Part shown: in pieces, positions 8,796 through 19,684 of the stretch
Layout of the letters: each line of letters opens with the position of its first letter
Numbering within the stretch: the stretch's first letter is position 1
DNA from: Eimeria necatrix
Taxonomy: Eukaryota; Apicomplexa; Conoidasida; Eucoccidiorida; Eimeriidae
Length of the DNA: 64,000 bases
Reading direction: 5' to 3'
Assembly (NCBI RefSeq): GCF_000499385.1
Contig: NW_013654755.1
Span: forward strand, 1-64,000
Notes under the pieces: model-generated
The model's database searches: none
Told to the model about the DNA's origin: nothing
Seen by the model: the letters and a program-made list of their open reading frames with translations, nothing else
Position numbers and translations under genes: made by a program

Positions 8796-10307
8796 TCACT
8801 CAAAAGGAGATTCTTCGATTGTGGGAAGTTTCGTCGTCAGACGTTCCGTAGGACGAAGCGCAGGCCGCTGTCGTCGACCCGGTAGCCGTCCTTTCTTGCT
8901 TGGAGATGCAGATCCTACTGCACCAAGGGTATGAGAGCGCTGCGGGCGCCAAGTGGCTTCAAAACGTGAAAGAAGTGGGAATGACCTAGGAGGCGCATAA
9001 GGCGCTCTCTCCCTACTTTGTCTAACGTCAGTTTCCGGTGTTTCTACTGAGGCTTGCCATGGAGTAAGGGAGCGCCCCTGCTCATGCGCAGTTCTTCCGT
9101 CGCCCGATGAAGCGGGCTCTTTCTGTGTAGCAGGCGACGAAGAATGGCCTGTAGAACTTAAAACCTTGTGCCAAATACTTCGCCGTATTGGGGTGTGCGA
9201 CACTGGTGACCTGGATAGACTCGACTGTACGGACTCAAGAGAAGACTGCGCTTGGGATAGCTTGATGAGCAGACTTTCCACCCTAAGTGAACCCACGCCG
9301 GCAAAACTGGCAACCTGTTGCTTCAACTCAACTATGTCACTGTGAAGCCTCGAAACATATGGATCAGCAGTAGACATGGGCAGAGTACAGAACATTGACG
9401 CCTTCCACGTAACGTAGTCCACTAGTCGTACAATGAGTTCTTGGTCGGCAACGCTTGGGACTACATCCACGCGCCTTCCACCTAGAAAAACTGCATCTCG
9501 AGCGGCAAAAGCGCGCCATGCCGCTGGTGGCAGTATCCGTCCACTGCCTTGGCCTCTTGCCCTCAGCAGGAGAGCCCTTCCTTCCTGATGATGATTCCAC
9601 CCAAGAGCGGAGAGTTTCGCTTGTTCAACTTGTAGCCTTGAGGTGAGATCTTCCTCTCGTGCCCTACGTTCAACGTCAGACATTTTACCCGCCCCCACCA
9701 AATCCCCCAACATTTTTCCTTCAAGTAAATCCAGAAGAGAAGTACTTTTCAAACCCTTCAGTTGTACCTCAAGTTTACGAACAGTGTTGATCTGTCTTTG
9801 TAATAACCTCGCGGCTGCGTCAATGGAAGAGGCTTCCTCTGGTCGAAGAAGGCATTTAGATTCATCTGTGAGCTGCAACGTATGTAACTGCTTCTCTACA
9901 GCGGGAACTTCTGTAGCAGCGCTGCGCTGGCCACTCTCGCTTGGCATTTGAGCTTCTGCAGGAGGAACGCAAGGGTTAGTTCTTCCGGCTGAAAGTTGCC
10001 TGAACTGTACTTCTGGATTGAATCTTTCATATTTTTTAATGTTCCGCGCGCAGAGGGAGATGACGAAGACTACAGCGGCTAAGGAAACGATCACTGTTAG
10101 AACGCTAAATGCCGGCCATGTCGGAGCAGATCTCCGCTTCTGCATCTCTCCTTCTTGTGACCAGGCATGATCAGAATTCTGAAATTCCGAAGGAAGCTCC
10201 TGTTGGACTCCATACAGAGAATGCTCTCCATGTTGATCTGTTAAAGGCACAGATCCCCCTTGTGCTCCCGCAGTAGTCAGTGTAGCAGCTAATGAAAGCA
10301 CCCACAT
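8796..10307 (-). CDS. Paralogue B of the membrane coiled-coil family, short form (503 aa)
   Basis: The start MWVLSLAATLTTAGAQG is a good signal peptide. One membrane helix lies at about residues 65-88. The juxtamembrane FRQLSAGRTNPCVPP motif follows, then a coiled coil. The signature at about 231-275 is nearly consensus: KLSALGW..HQEGRALLLRAR...GRILP.A..RAFAARDAV. After about residue 360 the chain is disordered and Ser/Pro/Arg-rich, and it stops at PTIEESPFE. It lacks the C-terminal helical region present in A, C and D, so it is either a naturally short member or has lost that part. The ATG follows T-rich sequence ending AAAAG by one base, again resembling an acceptor. It is divergent from paralogue C. 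Confidence 0.87.
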   Translation of the reverse strand: MWVLSLAATLTTAGAQGGSVPLTDQHGEHSLYGVQQELPSEFQNSDHAWSQEGEMQKRRSAPTWPAFSVLTVIVSLAAVVFVISLCARNIKKYERFNPEVQFRQLSAGRTNPCVPPAEAQMPSESGQRSAATEVPAVEKQLHTLQLTDESKCLLRPEEASSIDAAARLLQRQINTVRKLEVQLKGLKSTSLLDLLEGKMLGDLVGAGKMSDVERRAREEDLTSRLQVEQAKLSALGWNHHQEGRALLLRARGQGSGRILPPAAWRAFAARDAVFLGGRRVDVVPSVADQELIVRLVDYVTWKASMFCTLPMSTADPYVSRLHSDIVELKQQVASFAGVGSLRVESLLIKLSQAQSSLESVQSSLSRSPVSHTPIRRSIWHKVLSSTGHSSSPATQKEPASSGDGRTAHEQGRSLTPWQASVETPETDVRQSRERAPYAPPRSFPLLSRFEATWRPQRSHTLGAVGSASPSKKGRLPGRRQRPALRPTERLTTKLPTIEESPFE

Positions 10308-12814
10308 GCTTTTAAAAAAACAAATACAAAACCATTTGTAAGTATAAGCCTATGGGCGTAGGTGGGAAGGGTATTGATTATAAGGTAGCCCGGGTGGCGG
10401 GTGCAGTACTGGTGACTTTGGGAGGCCAGCACACCACAGAGCCAACAGATGCTATTGCACGTGACTGGTTGATGAAAGCAACCCCAATAGGACAAAATCA
10501 ACCCAAACACTGAAAATAATCATGAAAAACGTTCGATAGAGGTGGTTTTGGTGGTTAACTCGTTATTGGAGTCGAGAAATGTTGGAGGTGGGGAGTGACG
10601 GACCGAGCAAGCCAGAGGCACTGTGCTTGCGCGCAGCGTAGAGGTAAGCCCTCTGAATTAAGAGGAGAGAACACAATTAAAAATATCCCAATGTCTAGTA
10701 CTCAATTCATTTTGTTTTTCGATTAGACGTTAACGGGAGCCTTGCAAACAAAAATGGCTGCTAGCAGTGACTGGATCTCTGGTATTTTGAGTATGCACTT
10801 AGCCCAGCTTTCTGGACACGCAAGTTCCGTGAGTTGGCTCTAGTCCTCCTAGCATTTTCCGGCTGTTAAGTATTCCAAAAAATAATCGGATTTCCACGTA
10901 GGAGAGCAGAAAGCTCTAATCGAGGAAAGGGCATTGCACGTCGCGTGCCCCTCAGCTAAAAGGGTAACTCCTATTTGTGGGCTTGCTTTGGCGCAGTGTC
11001 TTGCAACGCTCAAAGGCCTGCCACATCACAGACTTTACTCATATTTGTGGCAAAAAGCTTATGGTTCAATTTATATAGCCCCTCAAGGTCACCTTCGGGC
11101 CTAATCGCAATGCTTGACACTATATTACAGACTTTGTTGCAACCGTGTGGGCAAAACAGCGAGCATATCGAAGCCGAATCTCTTACTCTAACCATGCCCG
11201 GAACTTGAAGCTCAGCTTTTCATTGTTAATTTGTGAGTATTTGACTCCTTGCGCGGCATCGGATTGTCCTTGCTGTCGCAGGCAAGTACCACCGCCGCAC
11301 AAGCACAGAGTTGTAAATAGGGACCAAGCACACAGAAACATTGACGGAGAAGCTCTTCTGTGGACAAAACGTGATGCAATCTTCTGCGTATGGCGCTGCT
11401 GCAGTATTGGATCTTCCGTTTCTTAACAAAAGAGTGAGATGGGAATCGCAAACCTGGAGTCACAGGAGTTGTTTTCTCTAAGCTTTGTGGCTGGCACGGC
11501 GAAACAGAATAGTGTGGAGGTAACTACGGCAGCTGAAAGCACAAAGTGAGCTCGCCATTTGGGGTTGTGGGGGTGCGGAAAAAGCTCGTCGACTCCCTGT
11601 GTTCCCGTCGCAGGAGACGGTGAAGTATTTGTGAAGGTCTATGACTTGCCAGGGGCTGCGCTGCGCCTGTCAAAAATTGAGGAGTTACCTTTTGACAGGG
11701 GCTGCAATGACTGTTGATCCACGTTCCCACAATTAAGCGGCCATCGGACCAAAAAGACTGCCGGAACTTGACTTAGTCTGAGTGCAGTTTAATGCAGTGA
11801 GGCTGGAGCTTTACTTCGGATGAGACGGCAAATTTTTGTCCGATATTTTCCCGAGCTTTTTATGAGGTCTGTGGCGGCACGGCAACCGGCTCCTACGGTC
11901 CCCACGTAGACCACAGCAGAATGGGGTCCGTAGCTGGAAGCAGACATAGAACTGAGTTTAATTTTAAAGTTATGGAAATGAGCTACCAAACGCAGTCTTA
12001 TTCACAGTATTATGTCTTCGACTCATGCGCAGCAGCCTCTGCTCCGACATTCAACAATCTTCTGCAGTGCTCTACGAACCATTACCTCTAGCTCGTAAGC
12101 AAAATTCGCTTTTATGCATAGCATTACTTGAAAGTATCTCCTGTAGGTCCTCCACTGTCTCCACGATGAATCCACCACAAAACACGGCGAGACATTGAAG
12201 CAGCCAACAGCCCTTACCACGTGAGAGCCCCTCCAATGTACCCTGTCTAATTATTTCTCACGGTTAGTTGCACGCGACTACTTCTGAATGGGTCAGGCAA
12301 CTCGGCTCTTTTGCGAAAGGGCTGATTTCAAGGGGAAGTTCTCCTCTGGGTTTCTCAGGGTGCATACTGCCTTTAAGGCATGATCTTCGCCCTTATATTT
12401 GAAAAACACTCAGGCTCGCGGCTTCAAAAACCATTTGCAAACCATGTTTTTATTTTATAATGAAATTTCCGTAAAATTTCACTTATATGAAGAGATTTCT
12501 TCCCCAAGAAGCCATGCTCACGAGCGAGGAGAAACCCCCCACTTGCGTCCCTCTCCTCGGAGCCCTCTTCTGTCTGGCCACTGAAACCTACCGAAGGTTT
12601 CATTGCATGCTCCATTTTGTTTCACTGCCAGTATTATAATTTAAAAGCCGTTTCACTTTGCTGTTTTAGTGCGTCATCTGCATTGATCTTCCCCATTGAC
12701 TGTTTTGATGGGACAAGAAGGCAGATGAAGCGCCAACGTTCCATCCAGGCCCCACCCTCATGATCACCTCAGAAAGAACTGGCAAAGACCTCTTGAACAT
12801 TTTCCATATTACCG
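10308..12814. other. Divergent intergenic region between paralogues B and C
   Basis: About 2.5 kb lies between two gene starts, so promoters for both strands are expected here. I see no coding exon with family similarity. A TGCATGC element at 12604-12610 lies about 205 bases upstream of paralogue C. Confidence 0.5.
12604..12610. promoter_or_regulatory. TGCATGC element upstream of paralogue C
   Basis: This is an exact TGCATGC, a motif used by ApiAP2 regulators in apicomplexans, about 205 bases before the ATG at 12815. Position and motif identity are the only support. Confidence 0.35.
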
Positions 12815-15800
12815 ATGACCATGTGGGCAGAACAACATTTTCCAGCCATAGGCAACTTAGACATACAGGATAGCAGCACGACATTGACAGACGGCAAGGT
12901 AGAGGAGACCTCTCTCTTTGAAACCTCTGTGAGTCTCGCCGCACGACCTGTCGAATCGTCTTTCTTCGCCGGATGGCAAAGAACATTTCATGTGCACGGT
13001 TTTTATCCCCCAGCATGGACGCTGATTCAAGGAGCCATATTTTTATCCTTGGCAACTGTGGTGTTGCTCATCTCCAGCTGTTTCTGGAGCATGAAACTGA
13101 GTGCGGCAAAGCTTTCCGCTGGGAGGCTCAGGCTCCTTGCAGCTAAAGACTTCACCTCTTGTAGTCCCTCTGACGAACATGGGGCGCCTCTTGACCCGCG
13201 GCAGTTGCAGCCAGACTCCTCTGCTCAGCTCCAGCTTGAAGCGCTGCAGCTGCCCGACACAGAGGTGGGCGTGTTGACGCAAGAGGATGAAGAGTCCATT
13301 GCCACTGCACGCACAACATTGTCGAAGCTTATGCACGTAGTCTCACTCCTTCAGCGTGTCATTTCGAAGCTGGAAGAATCGTATAAGCAAGAGCAGGCAG
13401 CACTCAATCGCGCAGTTGCTCTGGGTGATCACAAGCAAAGACAATCTTCACAAGAGAATATGAAGGAGAAAATGGAATCTCTGTTGGAGAAAAAAGATGA
13501 TCTGAAGGCAAAACAAGAAAGGCTTTCTGCCTTGGGGTGGAGATCCAGCCAAGAAGAACGAGTACTGCTGCTGCAAGCGAGAGCTGCTTGCGCTGGGAGA
13601 AGAATATCCCCGCGCGTAGCTCGAGCCCTCGCTGCGAGGGATGTCGTCCTTGCGGAGGGGCAAGTTGTTCGCGAGAGACCCACCATTACGGAGGTTTCAG
13701 TTGCTAAAAGCCTAGTGCAAAGAACACTGGACGAGGCAGAGAACATCACAGTGCGCATCAGCGCTCGCGGCCCTCAACTAGAAGGCCTTGAAGGCCAGTG
13801 GAAATTATGCCTGGAAGAAGTAATCAGCTTCAAGGCAGGGGCGCAGGCAATGGGACTGTCAGACCACGTGCTTCAGCTGGAAGAAGCACAGCGAAAGTTA
13901 CAGGCTGCACTAGGGACAGGCAGCGCACAACACCCGGCAGAACCTGAAAGACGTCCTGGCCGTCCACTTCGAAGGCATGCGACGATTCCTCCCTCATTTG
14001 GCACGCAACGTCCTTATCCTCCGAAGCAGAGTCCTGTCAGTGCTCCCAGTGAAAGGTTAAGTCCCGAACTCAAGTTTTCGCAGAGCCGTGCTGATGACGG
14101 GATGTCGCATAGTCCTTCACACAGCCTGCAATCTCTTGGCTCAAGTGGTCTGCCCTCTAAAGCAGCTCCTTCTCTTCCAGTTGGACAGCCTGTTCATCCT
14201 CCAAGTCGGTTGCCCGACGTGCCTCAGAAGCCGCTTACCTCAACCCCTGTAAAGGGCCTTCCTTCAACCCAGTCGTTGGACACCCCAAATGTGACCAGCC
14301 ATGATGTGCCTAATTCGTATGCGGCTCGCCAACAGCGCTTATCAGCATGCTCTGATATCCACCCAGCACCCGAGCCTACTCCTTATCCTGGCCTCCACCG
14401 ACCCCAGCGGCTAGGAAGAACAGCTAGCCTTCCATGTGACCGGACGGTCCGAAGTCAGACTGCCAGCCCAGTTCCAGCAGCCTTGCCACCGCGTAACGCT
14501 CGTGGCCTGCAGAGGCCTAAATTCCCACCTCCTGAACCGCCTACAAAGCCGCAAAGTGATGCGACCCGAGCTAGTCAGGAGTCGCAAGCCGCAGGCTCCG
14601 GGGACCCCCAACACACTTCGCAACCCCATATTTCCCCCCAAAAGCCAGTTCTCGGCTTCATGTCTTCGGATTCGCTCCACCAACCTTCATCAGGTATTGT
14701 CGGAACAATTCAAAGAGCACCACGGCAGAGTTCACTGCCTTTGTCCCGTCATGAAAGTTTCACTCGCCCATCTCAAGAGGCGAGGCCGGGTGTGCATCTG
14801 CAGACTGGTGGTCAGGAACCAACTGTCTCGCCTTCAGAGAAGCACAGCAGGCATGCTTCGCTGCAACGGCGAAGTTCCGCCCCCCCAGTGCCCTCCCGCC
14901 GACCGTCAAAGCAATCGTCTCCATCTTCATTGGCTCAACCTTCACCTGGTGTCTCTCTCTCGCCTCTAAAGTCCCTATCTGAGATGGTTGCTCGTTCAAA
15001 GCGTTCTCCAACCCTAGAGGCTCCGCAGGATGGCGGCTCTAAAGGGTTTTCATCCCTTTTGGGCCGGCTATCTTCCGTTTCAAAACTCTTTTCCCCCGGA
15101 AATGCACATCCTAGAAGTGGCCCTGCTGCTAACTCACCAAACGAGACCCGGGGGGCGGCAGCTAAGCCTTTAACGGCTGGCTCTCGCGCTACCGCCTCAT
15201 CAAGCGACCAAGAGTTTGAAGCCTCATCAATTTCTGAGTCGCCCTCCACTCCGTCGAGTGGTTTCCCTCCTATTAAGAGGCAGTATACTTTTGGTCCTGG
15301 AACGTCTCCTCGAACCCCCACTGATGCGTCTCGTCCATCAGATGGAAATGAACGCAGCCCAGAAGATCCCCTCCCACTTCGCATTCCGTTGCCAGGGCTT
15401 CAAAAAGAACACAAGGCTTCGAGTGGTTTCCCTTTTGTTGAAAGGCAGTACGAAACGTCTCCTCGAACCCCCACTGATGCGTCTCGTCCATCAGATGGAA
15501 ATGAACGCAGCCCAGAAGATCCCCTCCCACTTCGCATTCCGTTGCCAGGGCTTCAAAAAGAACACAAGGCTTCGAGTGGTTTCCCTTCTGCTGAAAGGCA
15601 GTATGAAACGTCTCCTCGAACCCCCACTGATGCGTCTCGTCCATCAGATGGAAATGAACGCACACGAGCAGATACCCTCCCACTTCGCATTCGGTTGCCA
15701 AAGCTTCGAAAAGAACGCAAGGCTTCAAGTTCAGCCTTACGTCTCACGCCTAGCTCGGACCAGAGCTCTTCGTTAGAAGGCGACAGCACTACTTCCCCAC

Positions 15801-17068
15801 CGGATACTCCACTCACAGAGCCAGCCACGCCAGGCCCAGATGTGCGCGACAGCCAGCCACTCCCATCGTCTGATTCTTCCCTGGTTGAGCAGGATGCTTT
15901 GTCACTTTCCGATAATCTTCATTCACCTACCCTTGCGCTCTATGAAATACTGGGGACCGTCCATTCAGAAACAGCTGGATATGAAGTTCCTGAAGCGGGC
16001 CTTGTAGACACATTTGAGGCGGCCAGTGCAGCTGGGCTTTCCTTACTTGAATATGCTAAAGAGCTTCGCGGAGGCAGCCATCCCCCAAAACAAGGCATTC
16101 CCTCCTCTACTTCCCCAGAATCTTACCAACATTCTTCACAAATTCAAACACCTTCACCGTCGGCAATATTAGGGCTGTCAGACCAGAGTGCGCCACCTGG
16201 CGAAGATCCACCTCCACTGCATGGGCCGTTACCACAAAGCAAAGGCCAGCCTGGCAAGCTCACTTCTGATGAGGAATCGTTTCTCCTGCTCGACGAGTTA
16301 TGGAAATTCACCACAGCTGCTGGAGACGTAGCCTATAGAGCCCAAACAAGTCATGTGGTGTCCGAAGCACAGGATTCGCTCAAGAAAGGACTTGAGTTGA
16401 TTGAACGATCCAAACGTGTCGTTTCTCTCCCGCTTAAGGACCCAAAAATTCTCAGGGATGTTCTGAAAAAACTGGAAGAGTGTAAGTGTGTGTGCTCAAC
16501 TTTATACGAGGTGTTGTCTGAAGGCTGGCAGTCTGAACTTGCCAGTGTTAACCAGGCTCTGACTGGAGCGATAGAGAGCGCCAAAATGCAGCGGTCGGGG
16601 AGGCAACCGGAACTTCCACGCGCCAAATATATTTCCGTACTGGAAAAGCTCCAGGAAAACGCAAAGAAGTCAAGGGGATTACACGCAGAGATATCTCCAT
16701 TTGACGTGCCCAGCATGAGTAGCAATATGCTTTCAACTTCTCTCGTTAACGTCCGTGATGCTACTATAGCTGCAGAAGAAGAACTGAAGGAGGGAGCAGC
16801 ATTTTGCGCGACTTTGTGGAAAAAGGAGCTTCAGAAGCAGGCTGACATTGCACGAGGCGTGTCAATTTCAAGCGACCAAGAGCCTGCGAACAGCGACGAC
16901 GCACTTCTGGGGCTCACGGGACAATCAGAAGAGCCTCCCCTAAAAAGGGTTCTAGAGGAAGCTACTTTTATTGCTGGACGTCTAATGGCTGTGGTCGGCC
17001 ATACGCCCGAGGTTCGAGATCTAATACAGGCGACACAGCAAATTCATGATGCATCTGAAGCTAATTGA
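12815..17068 (+). CDS. Paralogue C of the membrane coiled-coil family, longest member (1417 aa)
   Basis: One membrane helix lies at about residues 67-91 (WTLIQGAIFLSLATVVLLIS). Unlike A, B and D there is no clear signal peptide: the chain starts MTMWAEQHFP. The second ATG (12821) gives an MW start like A and B, so either that ATG is used or a leader exon was missed. After the helix come the SAGRLRLLAA...C motif and a long coiled coil. The signature at 237-280 reads RLSALGW..SQEERVLLLQAR...GR.ISPR.ARALAARDVV. A disordered Pro/Ser/Arg-rich linker of about 800 residues follows. It contains a triplicated 51-residue repeat (bases 15254-15727). The C-terminal helical region (about 1190-1417) is shared with D. 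No introns are needed. The function is unknown. Confidence 0.88.
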   Translation: MTMWAEQHFPAIGNLDIQDSSTTLTDGKVEETSLFETSVSLAARPVESSFFAGWQRTFHVHGFYPPAWTLIQGAIFLSLATVVLLISSCFWSMKLSAAKLSAGRLRLLAAKDFTSCSPSDEHGAPLDPRQLQPDSSAQLQLEALQLPDTEVGVLTQEDEESIATARTTLSKLMHVVSLLQRVISKLEESYKQEQAALNRAVALGDHKQRQSSQENMKEKMESLLEKKDDLKAKQERLSALGWRSSQEERVLLLQARAACAGRRISPRVARALAARDVVLAEGQVVRERPTITEVSVAKSLVQRTLDEAENITVRISARGPQLEGLEGQWKLCLEEVISFKAGAQAMGLSDHVLQLEEAQRKLQAALGTGSAQHPAEPERRPGRPLRRHATIPPSFGTQRPYPPKQSPVSAPSERLSPELKFSQSRADDGMSHSPSHSLQSLGSSGLPSKAAPSLPVGQPVHPPSRLPDVPQKPLTSTPVKGLPSTQSLDTPNVTSHDVPNSYAARQQRLSACSDIHPAPEPTPYPGLHRPQRLGRTASLPCDRTVRSQTASPVPAALPPRNARGLQRPKFPPPEPPTKPQSDATRASQESQAAGSGDPQHTSQPHISPQKPVLGFMSSDSLHQPSSGIVGTIQRAPRQSSLPLSRHESFTRPSQEARPGVHLQTGGQEPTVSPSEKHSRHASLQRRSSAPPVPSRRPSKQSSPSSLAQPSPGVSLSPLKSLSEMVARSKRSPTLEAPQDGGSKGFSSLLGRLSSVSKLFSPGNAHPRSGPAANSPNETRGAAAKPLTAGSRATASSSDQEFEASSISESPSTPSSGFPPIKRQYTFGPGTSPRTPTDASRPSDGNERSPEDPLPLRIPLPGLQKEHKASSGFPFVERQYETSPRTPTDASRPSDGNERSPEDPLPLRIPLPGLQKEHKASSGFPSAERQYETSPRTPTDASRPSDGNERTRADTLPLRIRLPKLRKERKASSSALRLTPSSDQSSSLEGDSTTSPPDTPLTEPATPGPDVRDSQPLPSSDSSLVEQDALSLSDNLHSPTLALYEILGTVHSETAGYEVPEAGLVDTFEAASAAGLSLLEYAKELRGGSHPPKQGIPSSTSPESYQHSSQIQTPSPSAILGLSDQSAPPGEDPPPLHGPLPQSKGQPGKLTSDEESFLLLDELWKFTTAAGDVAYRAQTSHVVSEAQDSLKKGLELIERSKRVVSLPLKDPKILRDVLKKLEECKCVCSTLYEVLSEGWQSELASVNQALTGAIESAKMQRSGRQPELPRAKYISVLEKLQENAKKSRGLHAEISPFDVPSMSSNMLSTSLVNVRDATIAAEEELKEGAAFCATLWKKELQKQADIARGVSISSDQEPANSDDALLGLTGQSEEPPLKRVLEEATFIAGRLMAVVGHTPEVRDLIQATQQIHDASEAN
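15254..15727 (+). repeat. Three-copy in-frame repeat, 153-base period, inside paralogue C
   Basis: The anchor AACGTCTCCTCGAACCCCCA recurs at 15301, 15454 and 15607, giving an exact 153-base (51-codon) period. Each unit runs SSGFP...RQY...TSPRTPTDASRPSDGNER...PLRI.LP.L.KE.KAS. Copies 1 and 2 are almost identical at the DNA level over most of the unit. Copy 1 carries four extra residues near its start, and copy 3 has diverged at its end. The pattern indicates recent tandem duplication within a disordered linker. Confidence 0.95.
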
Positions 17069-19684
17069 TGCCCTAAAGGCCTGGAAACACTCGGATGTGG
17101 TCAGTGTTCCGAAGTACATTTTATATCGCAGGTTGGGGGTTCTCTTTGTACTGAAGACCTAATAACAGCCACTCTCTTCAGTCAATGCTCTAGCAGGTAA
17201 AATTCACCCAGTCCTGTGCGGCTCGTGCAACATCCCCGTAAGTGTCGTCGTCTCAGGGGAAAGCTTTGATCTGTCAACTTTGAGGAAGGACAGCGGGTAC
17301 TTCGCACGGAGAAAACGATTCCTTCGTACAAAAGCTCCTTTTGTACGGGCGTTCCGAAGAGCTAAAGTGCATCTTCGGAAATAATATTCACATTCAAATG
17401 GGCACTGCGCTACAGATGAGTTTGCTCGGTATGCTACCACGCGACCGAGTAAAACGCAGCAATGCATGTACGGAATGCGTTCAACGTCTCAGATCATACT
17501 GAGCGCCTTAGCTGGATATGTGCAGTATGGCATGGTACGGCGCAGCCCTTCTGGGCATTTCGGCAAATAGCACCCAATCACCAGATGCTTGAAAGCGGTG
17601 CATAAGATCATCTTGGTTGCTACTAACCTAAATACTTCCGCTGACGAGAATCATTTAGGCAAATAGCCTCAGCGCGGGCGCTCCTTACGTAAATACTTCC
17701 CGTCAGCGGAGTGTGCTGCCATAATTTCCATAGCGCGGTGGAAATTTTGTCGCAACAACTCTGCTCGCCAGGACGCAATTCAGCTTTTCAAGATACCGTT
17801 GCGGCGTACGAAAAGACGCAGCCGCCAGAGACAAAATTCTTTCACCCTGCACCGAAAGTGGGCGCTTAACATGAGATTAAGAACAATTCTCTGCTATCTT
17901 GTCTTCCTTTTTCTCTGCTTCAAAACAGCGCGTATCGGCGTAGGAAAGCAAGCACGTGGAGGTGCATGTTGTAAGCATGCATCGGGCAGGCTCACCTCGT
18001 CATTTCGCAAAGTTTAGAAATTGCAAAACAGTATTGCATTCAGTGGCGCTCCTATGAAACCTTGCACACTGCATTACCATTAAAAGTTTGCGCCAGCCAT
18101 TAGCTGTGTATCGAGAACATTCACTAGCTGTGTCGGGAATTGCACCATAAGGCATGATCAAAAAATTGAACCTCCACCTTTGCGAAAGTCCTGTCAAATA
18201 TTCATAGCCTATCGAAACGCGTTTGATCTACCTCCGATCAGGTCGAATATGTTGCATAGAAAGACAGAAATCCCCCTAGACATCCCACTAGAAAGAATAA
18301 TATTGGAAAATTGGGATTTCTTTCAACGAGACAGTTTCACGCCCGTTTGCCCTATAGTTCATTAGCTTAAGGTGCAAAAATCGGGGTCATGAGGCGAGGA
18401 AGGGTGTAGCTAATCGGAACTGCCAAGCCGTAGCGAGCGAAGTTAATAGATTAGTTGTGCATTCGGGCTGCTGCGCGTGAACGCAGCGTCTGTAATGCAT
18501 TCGGAAGACTTGGTAACGTAATTGTATCAGCCAGCTTCGACTGCACTTATGGACTGTCGGTGCGTCAAAATAAATCCAGAATTCGCATTGAACCCATGTA
18601 AGTACCAGCAGTTTCATGATCTAAAATCCGTTTCCCGTTGCAGGCCATAAACTCTACATGCGCATCTCGTTGCGAAACACTTCATCAGCGTAGAATTGTC
18701 CAGAATCAATACGTCCTCATGGCCGGCAAACATACACGAACTATGTGTCTGAAGTATCACTGCCTTAGTATGCTGCTTGAATTTGAACAAAAAAACCCTT
18801 ACTATGGCCTACGTGTCACGAGAAACGGAGAGGCTTTTGATCGTTTGCCCCTCTACTTCATGCTTCGCCTGTTCATCGAGCCCTTTCTTATGTAAAATTA
18901 AGATAAGATGCTCAAGCCTTTAATTTCAAAGGCATCGTAGAGTCAGCGTGCCGGCAAGGAGGGTTGCCACAAAAGCCAAAATACCTGCTGCTGCTTCTAC
19001 TCCGAAATAAACTTTCTGAACTGTCGCTCAGTGGAAAGGCATCTCTAAGCTACGAAATATCACATTAGCAGGCAGCCAAGCATTTTGGAAAAGCGTGTGC
19101 GTCTTGCGTTTCCTATACCAGGGTATGTCTGGCGAAGGAGGTCTGCAATTGACAGGTGATTTTCAGTGTATGAAGCGCCTCTCATGAAGCTCATAAGAAC
19201 TGCTTTTAATATTAAGAAGGAGCTGCCAAGGCTTACTGCAGCATGAACTCCAAACAGGAGGCAAAACATCAGCTACGCGGAAGCCCATCTGCATATTTGA
19301 CAAAATCGACCACAGCGTGAATGCTGCTGGCATGGCTGGATGAGTTTGACTTCCAAGTGAAACCCCTATGCATACTTTCTAAATAAGCAGAGAGCAGCTC
19401 TCATCAATTTCCTCCTACCGGCCCACTCTCCCTCGCAGCACATTGGACAGCTAATGCATCGACTGCAGAGTTCAAAACAACCTTGATCTGAAGATAGTAC
19501 CATCAGTTGTATTCAGCACGGGAAAAAACGCCAAGCGTTGTCGTGCTGACTAGAGCTGCTCGAGAGCGGTCTGCATTCAGAAGACAAAAGCGTGCTTAGC
19601 AGCTTCGCGAAAATAAAAGGTCTTCTTGAAAATTTCTCTTAGTTCCCATCACTCAAGCTAAGTACAATGTAGGCCGGGGGCGAG
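17069..19684. other. Intergenic between convergent paralogues C and D
   Basis: No supported gene. It holds a perfect hairpin (17325-17347). It also has a pair of TAAATACTTCC repeats at 17630 and 17690, associated with complementary octamers (CGCTGACG at 17639, CGTCAGCG at 17701). Confidence 0.5.
17325..17347. repeat. Perfect 10-bp hairpin with 3-base loop
   Basis: CGTACAAAAG, then CTC, then CTTTTGTACG. It lies 257 bases after the stop of paralogue C in the convergent C/D region. It could fold in the 3' UTR RNA of C, but nothing shows that it is transcribed. Confidence 0.8.

Noticed and set aside
15216..15776. Plus and minus repeat-bearing frames over the triplication
   Set aside because: The 153-base repeat is open in several frames; only the frame of paralogue C joins to the conserved N- and C-terminal regions.
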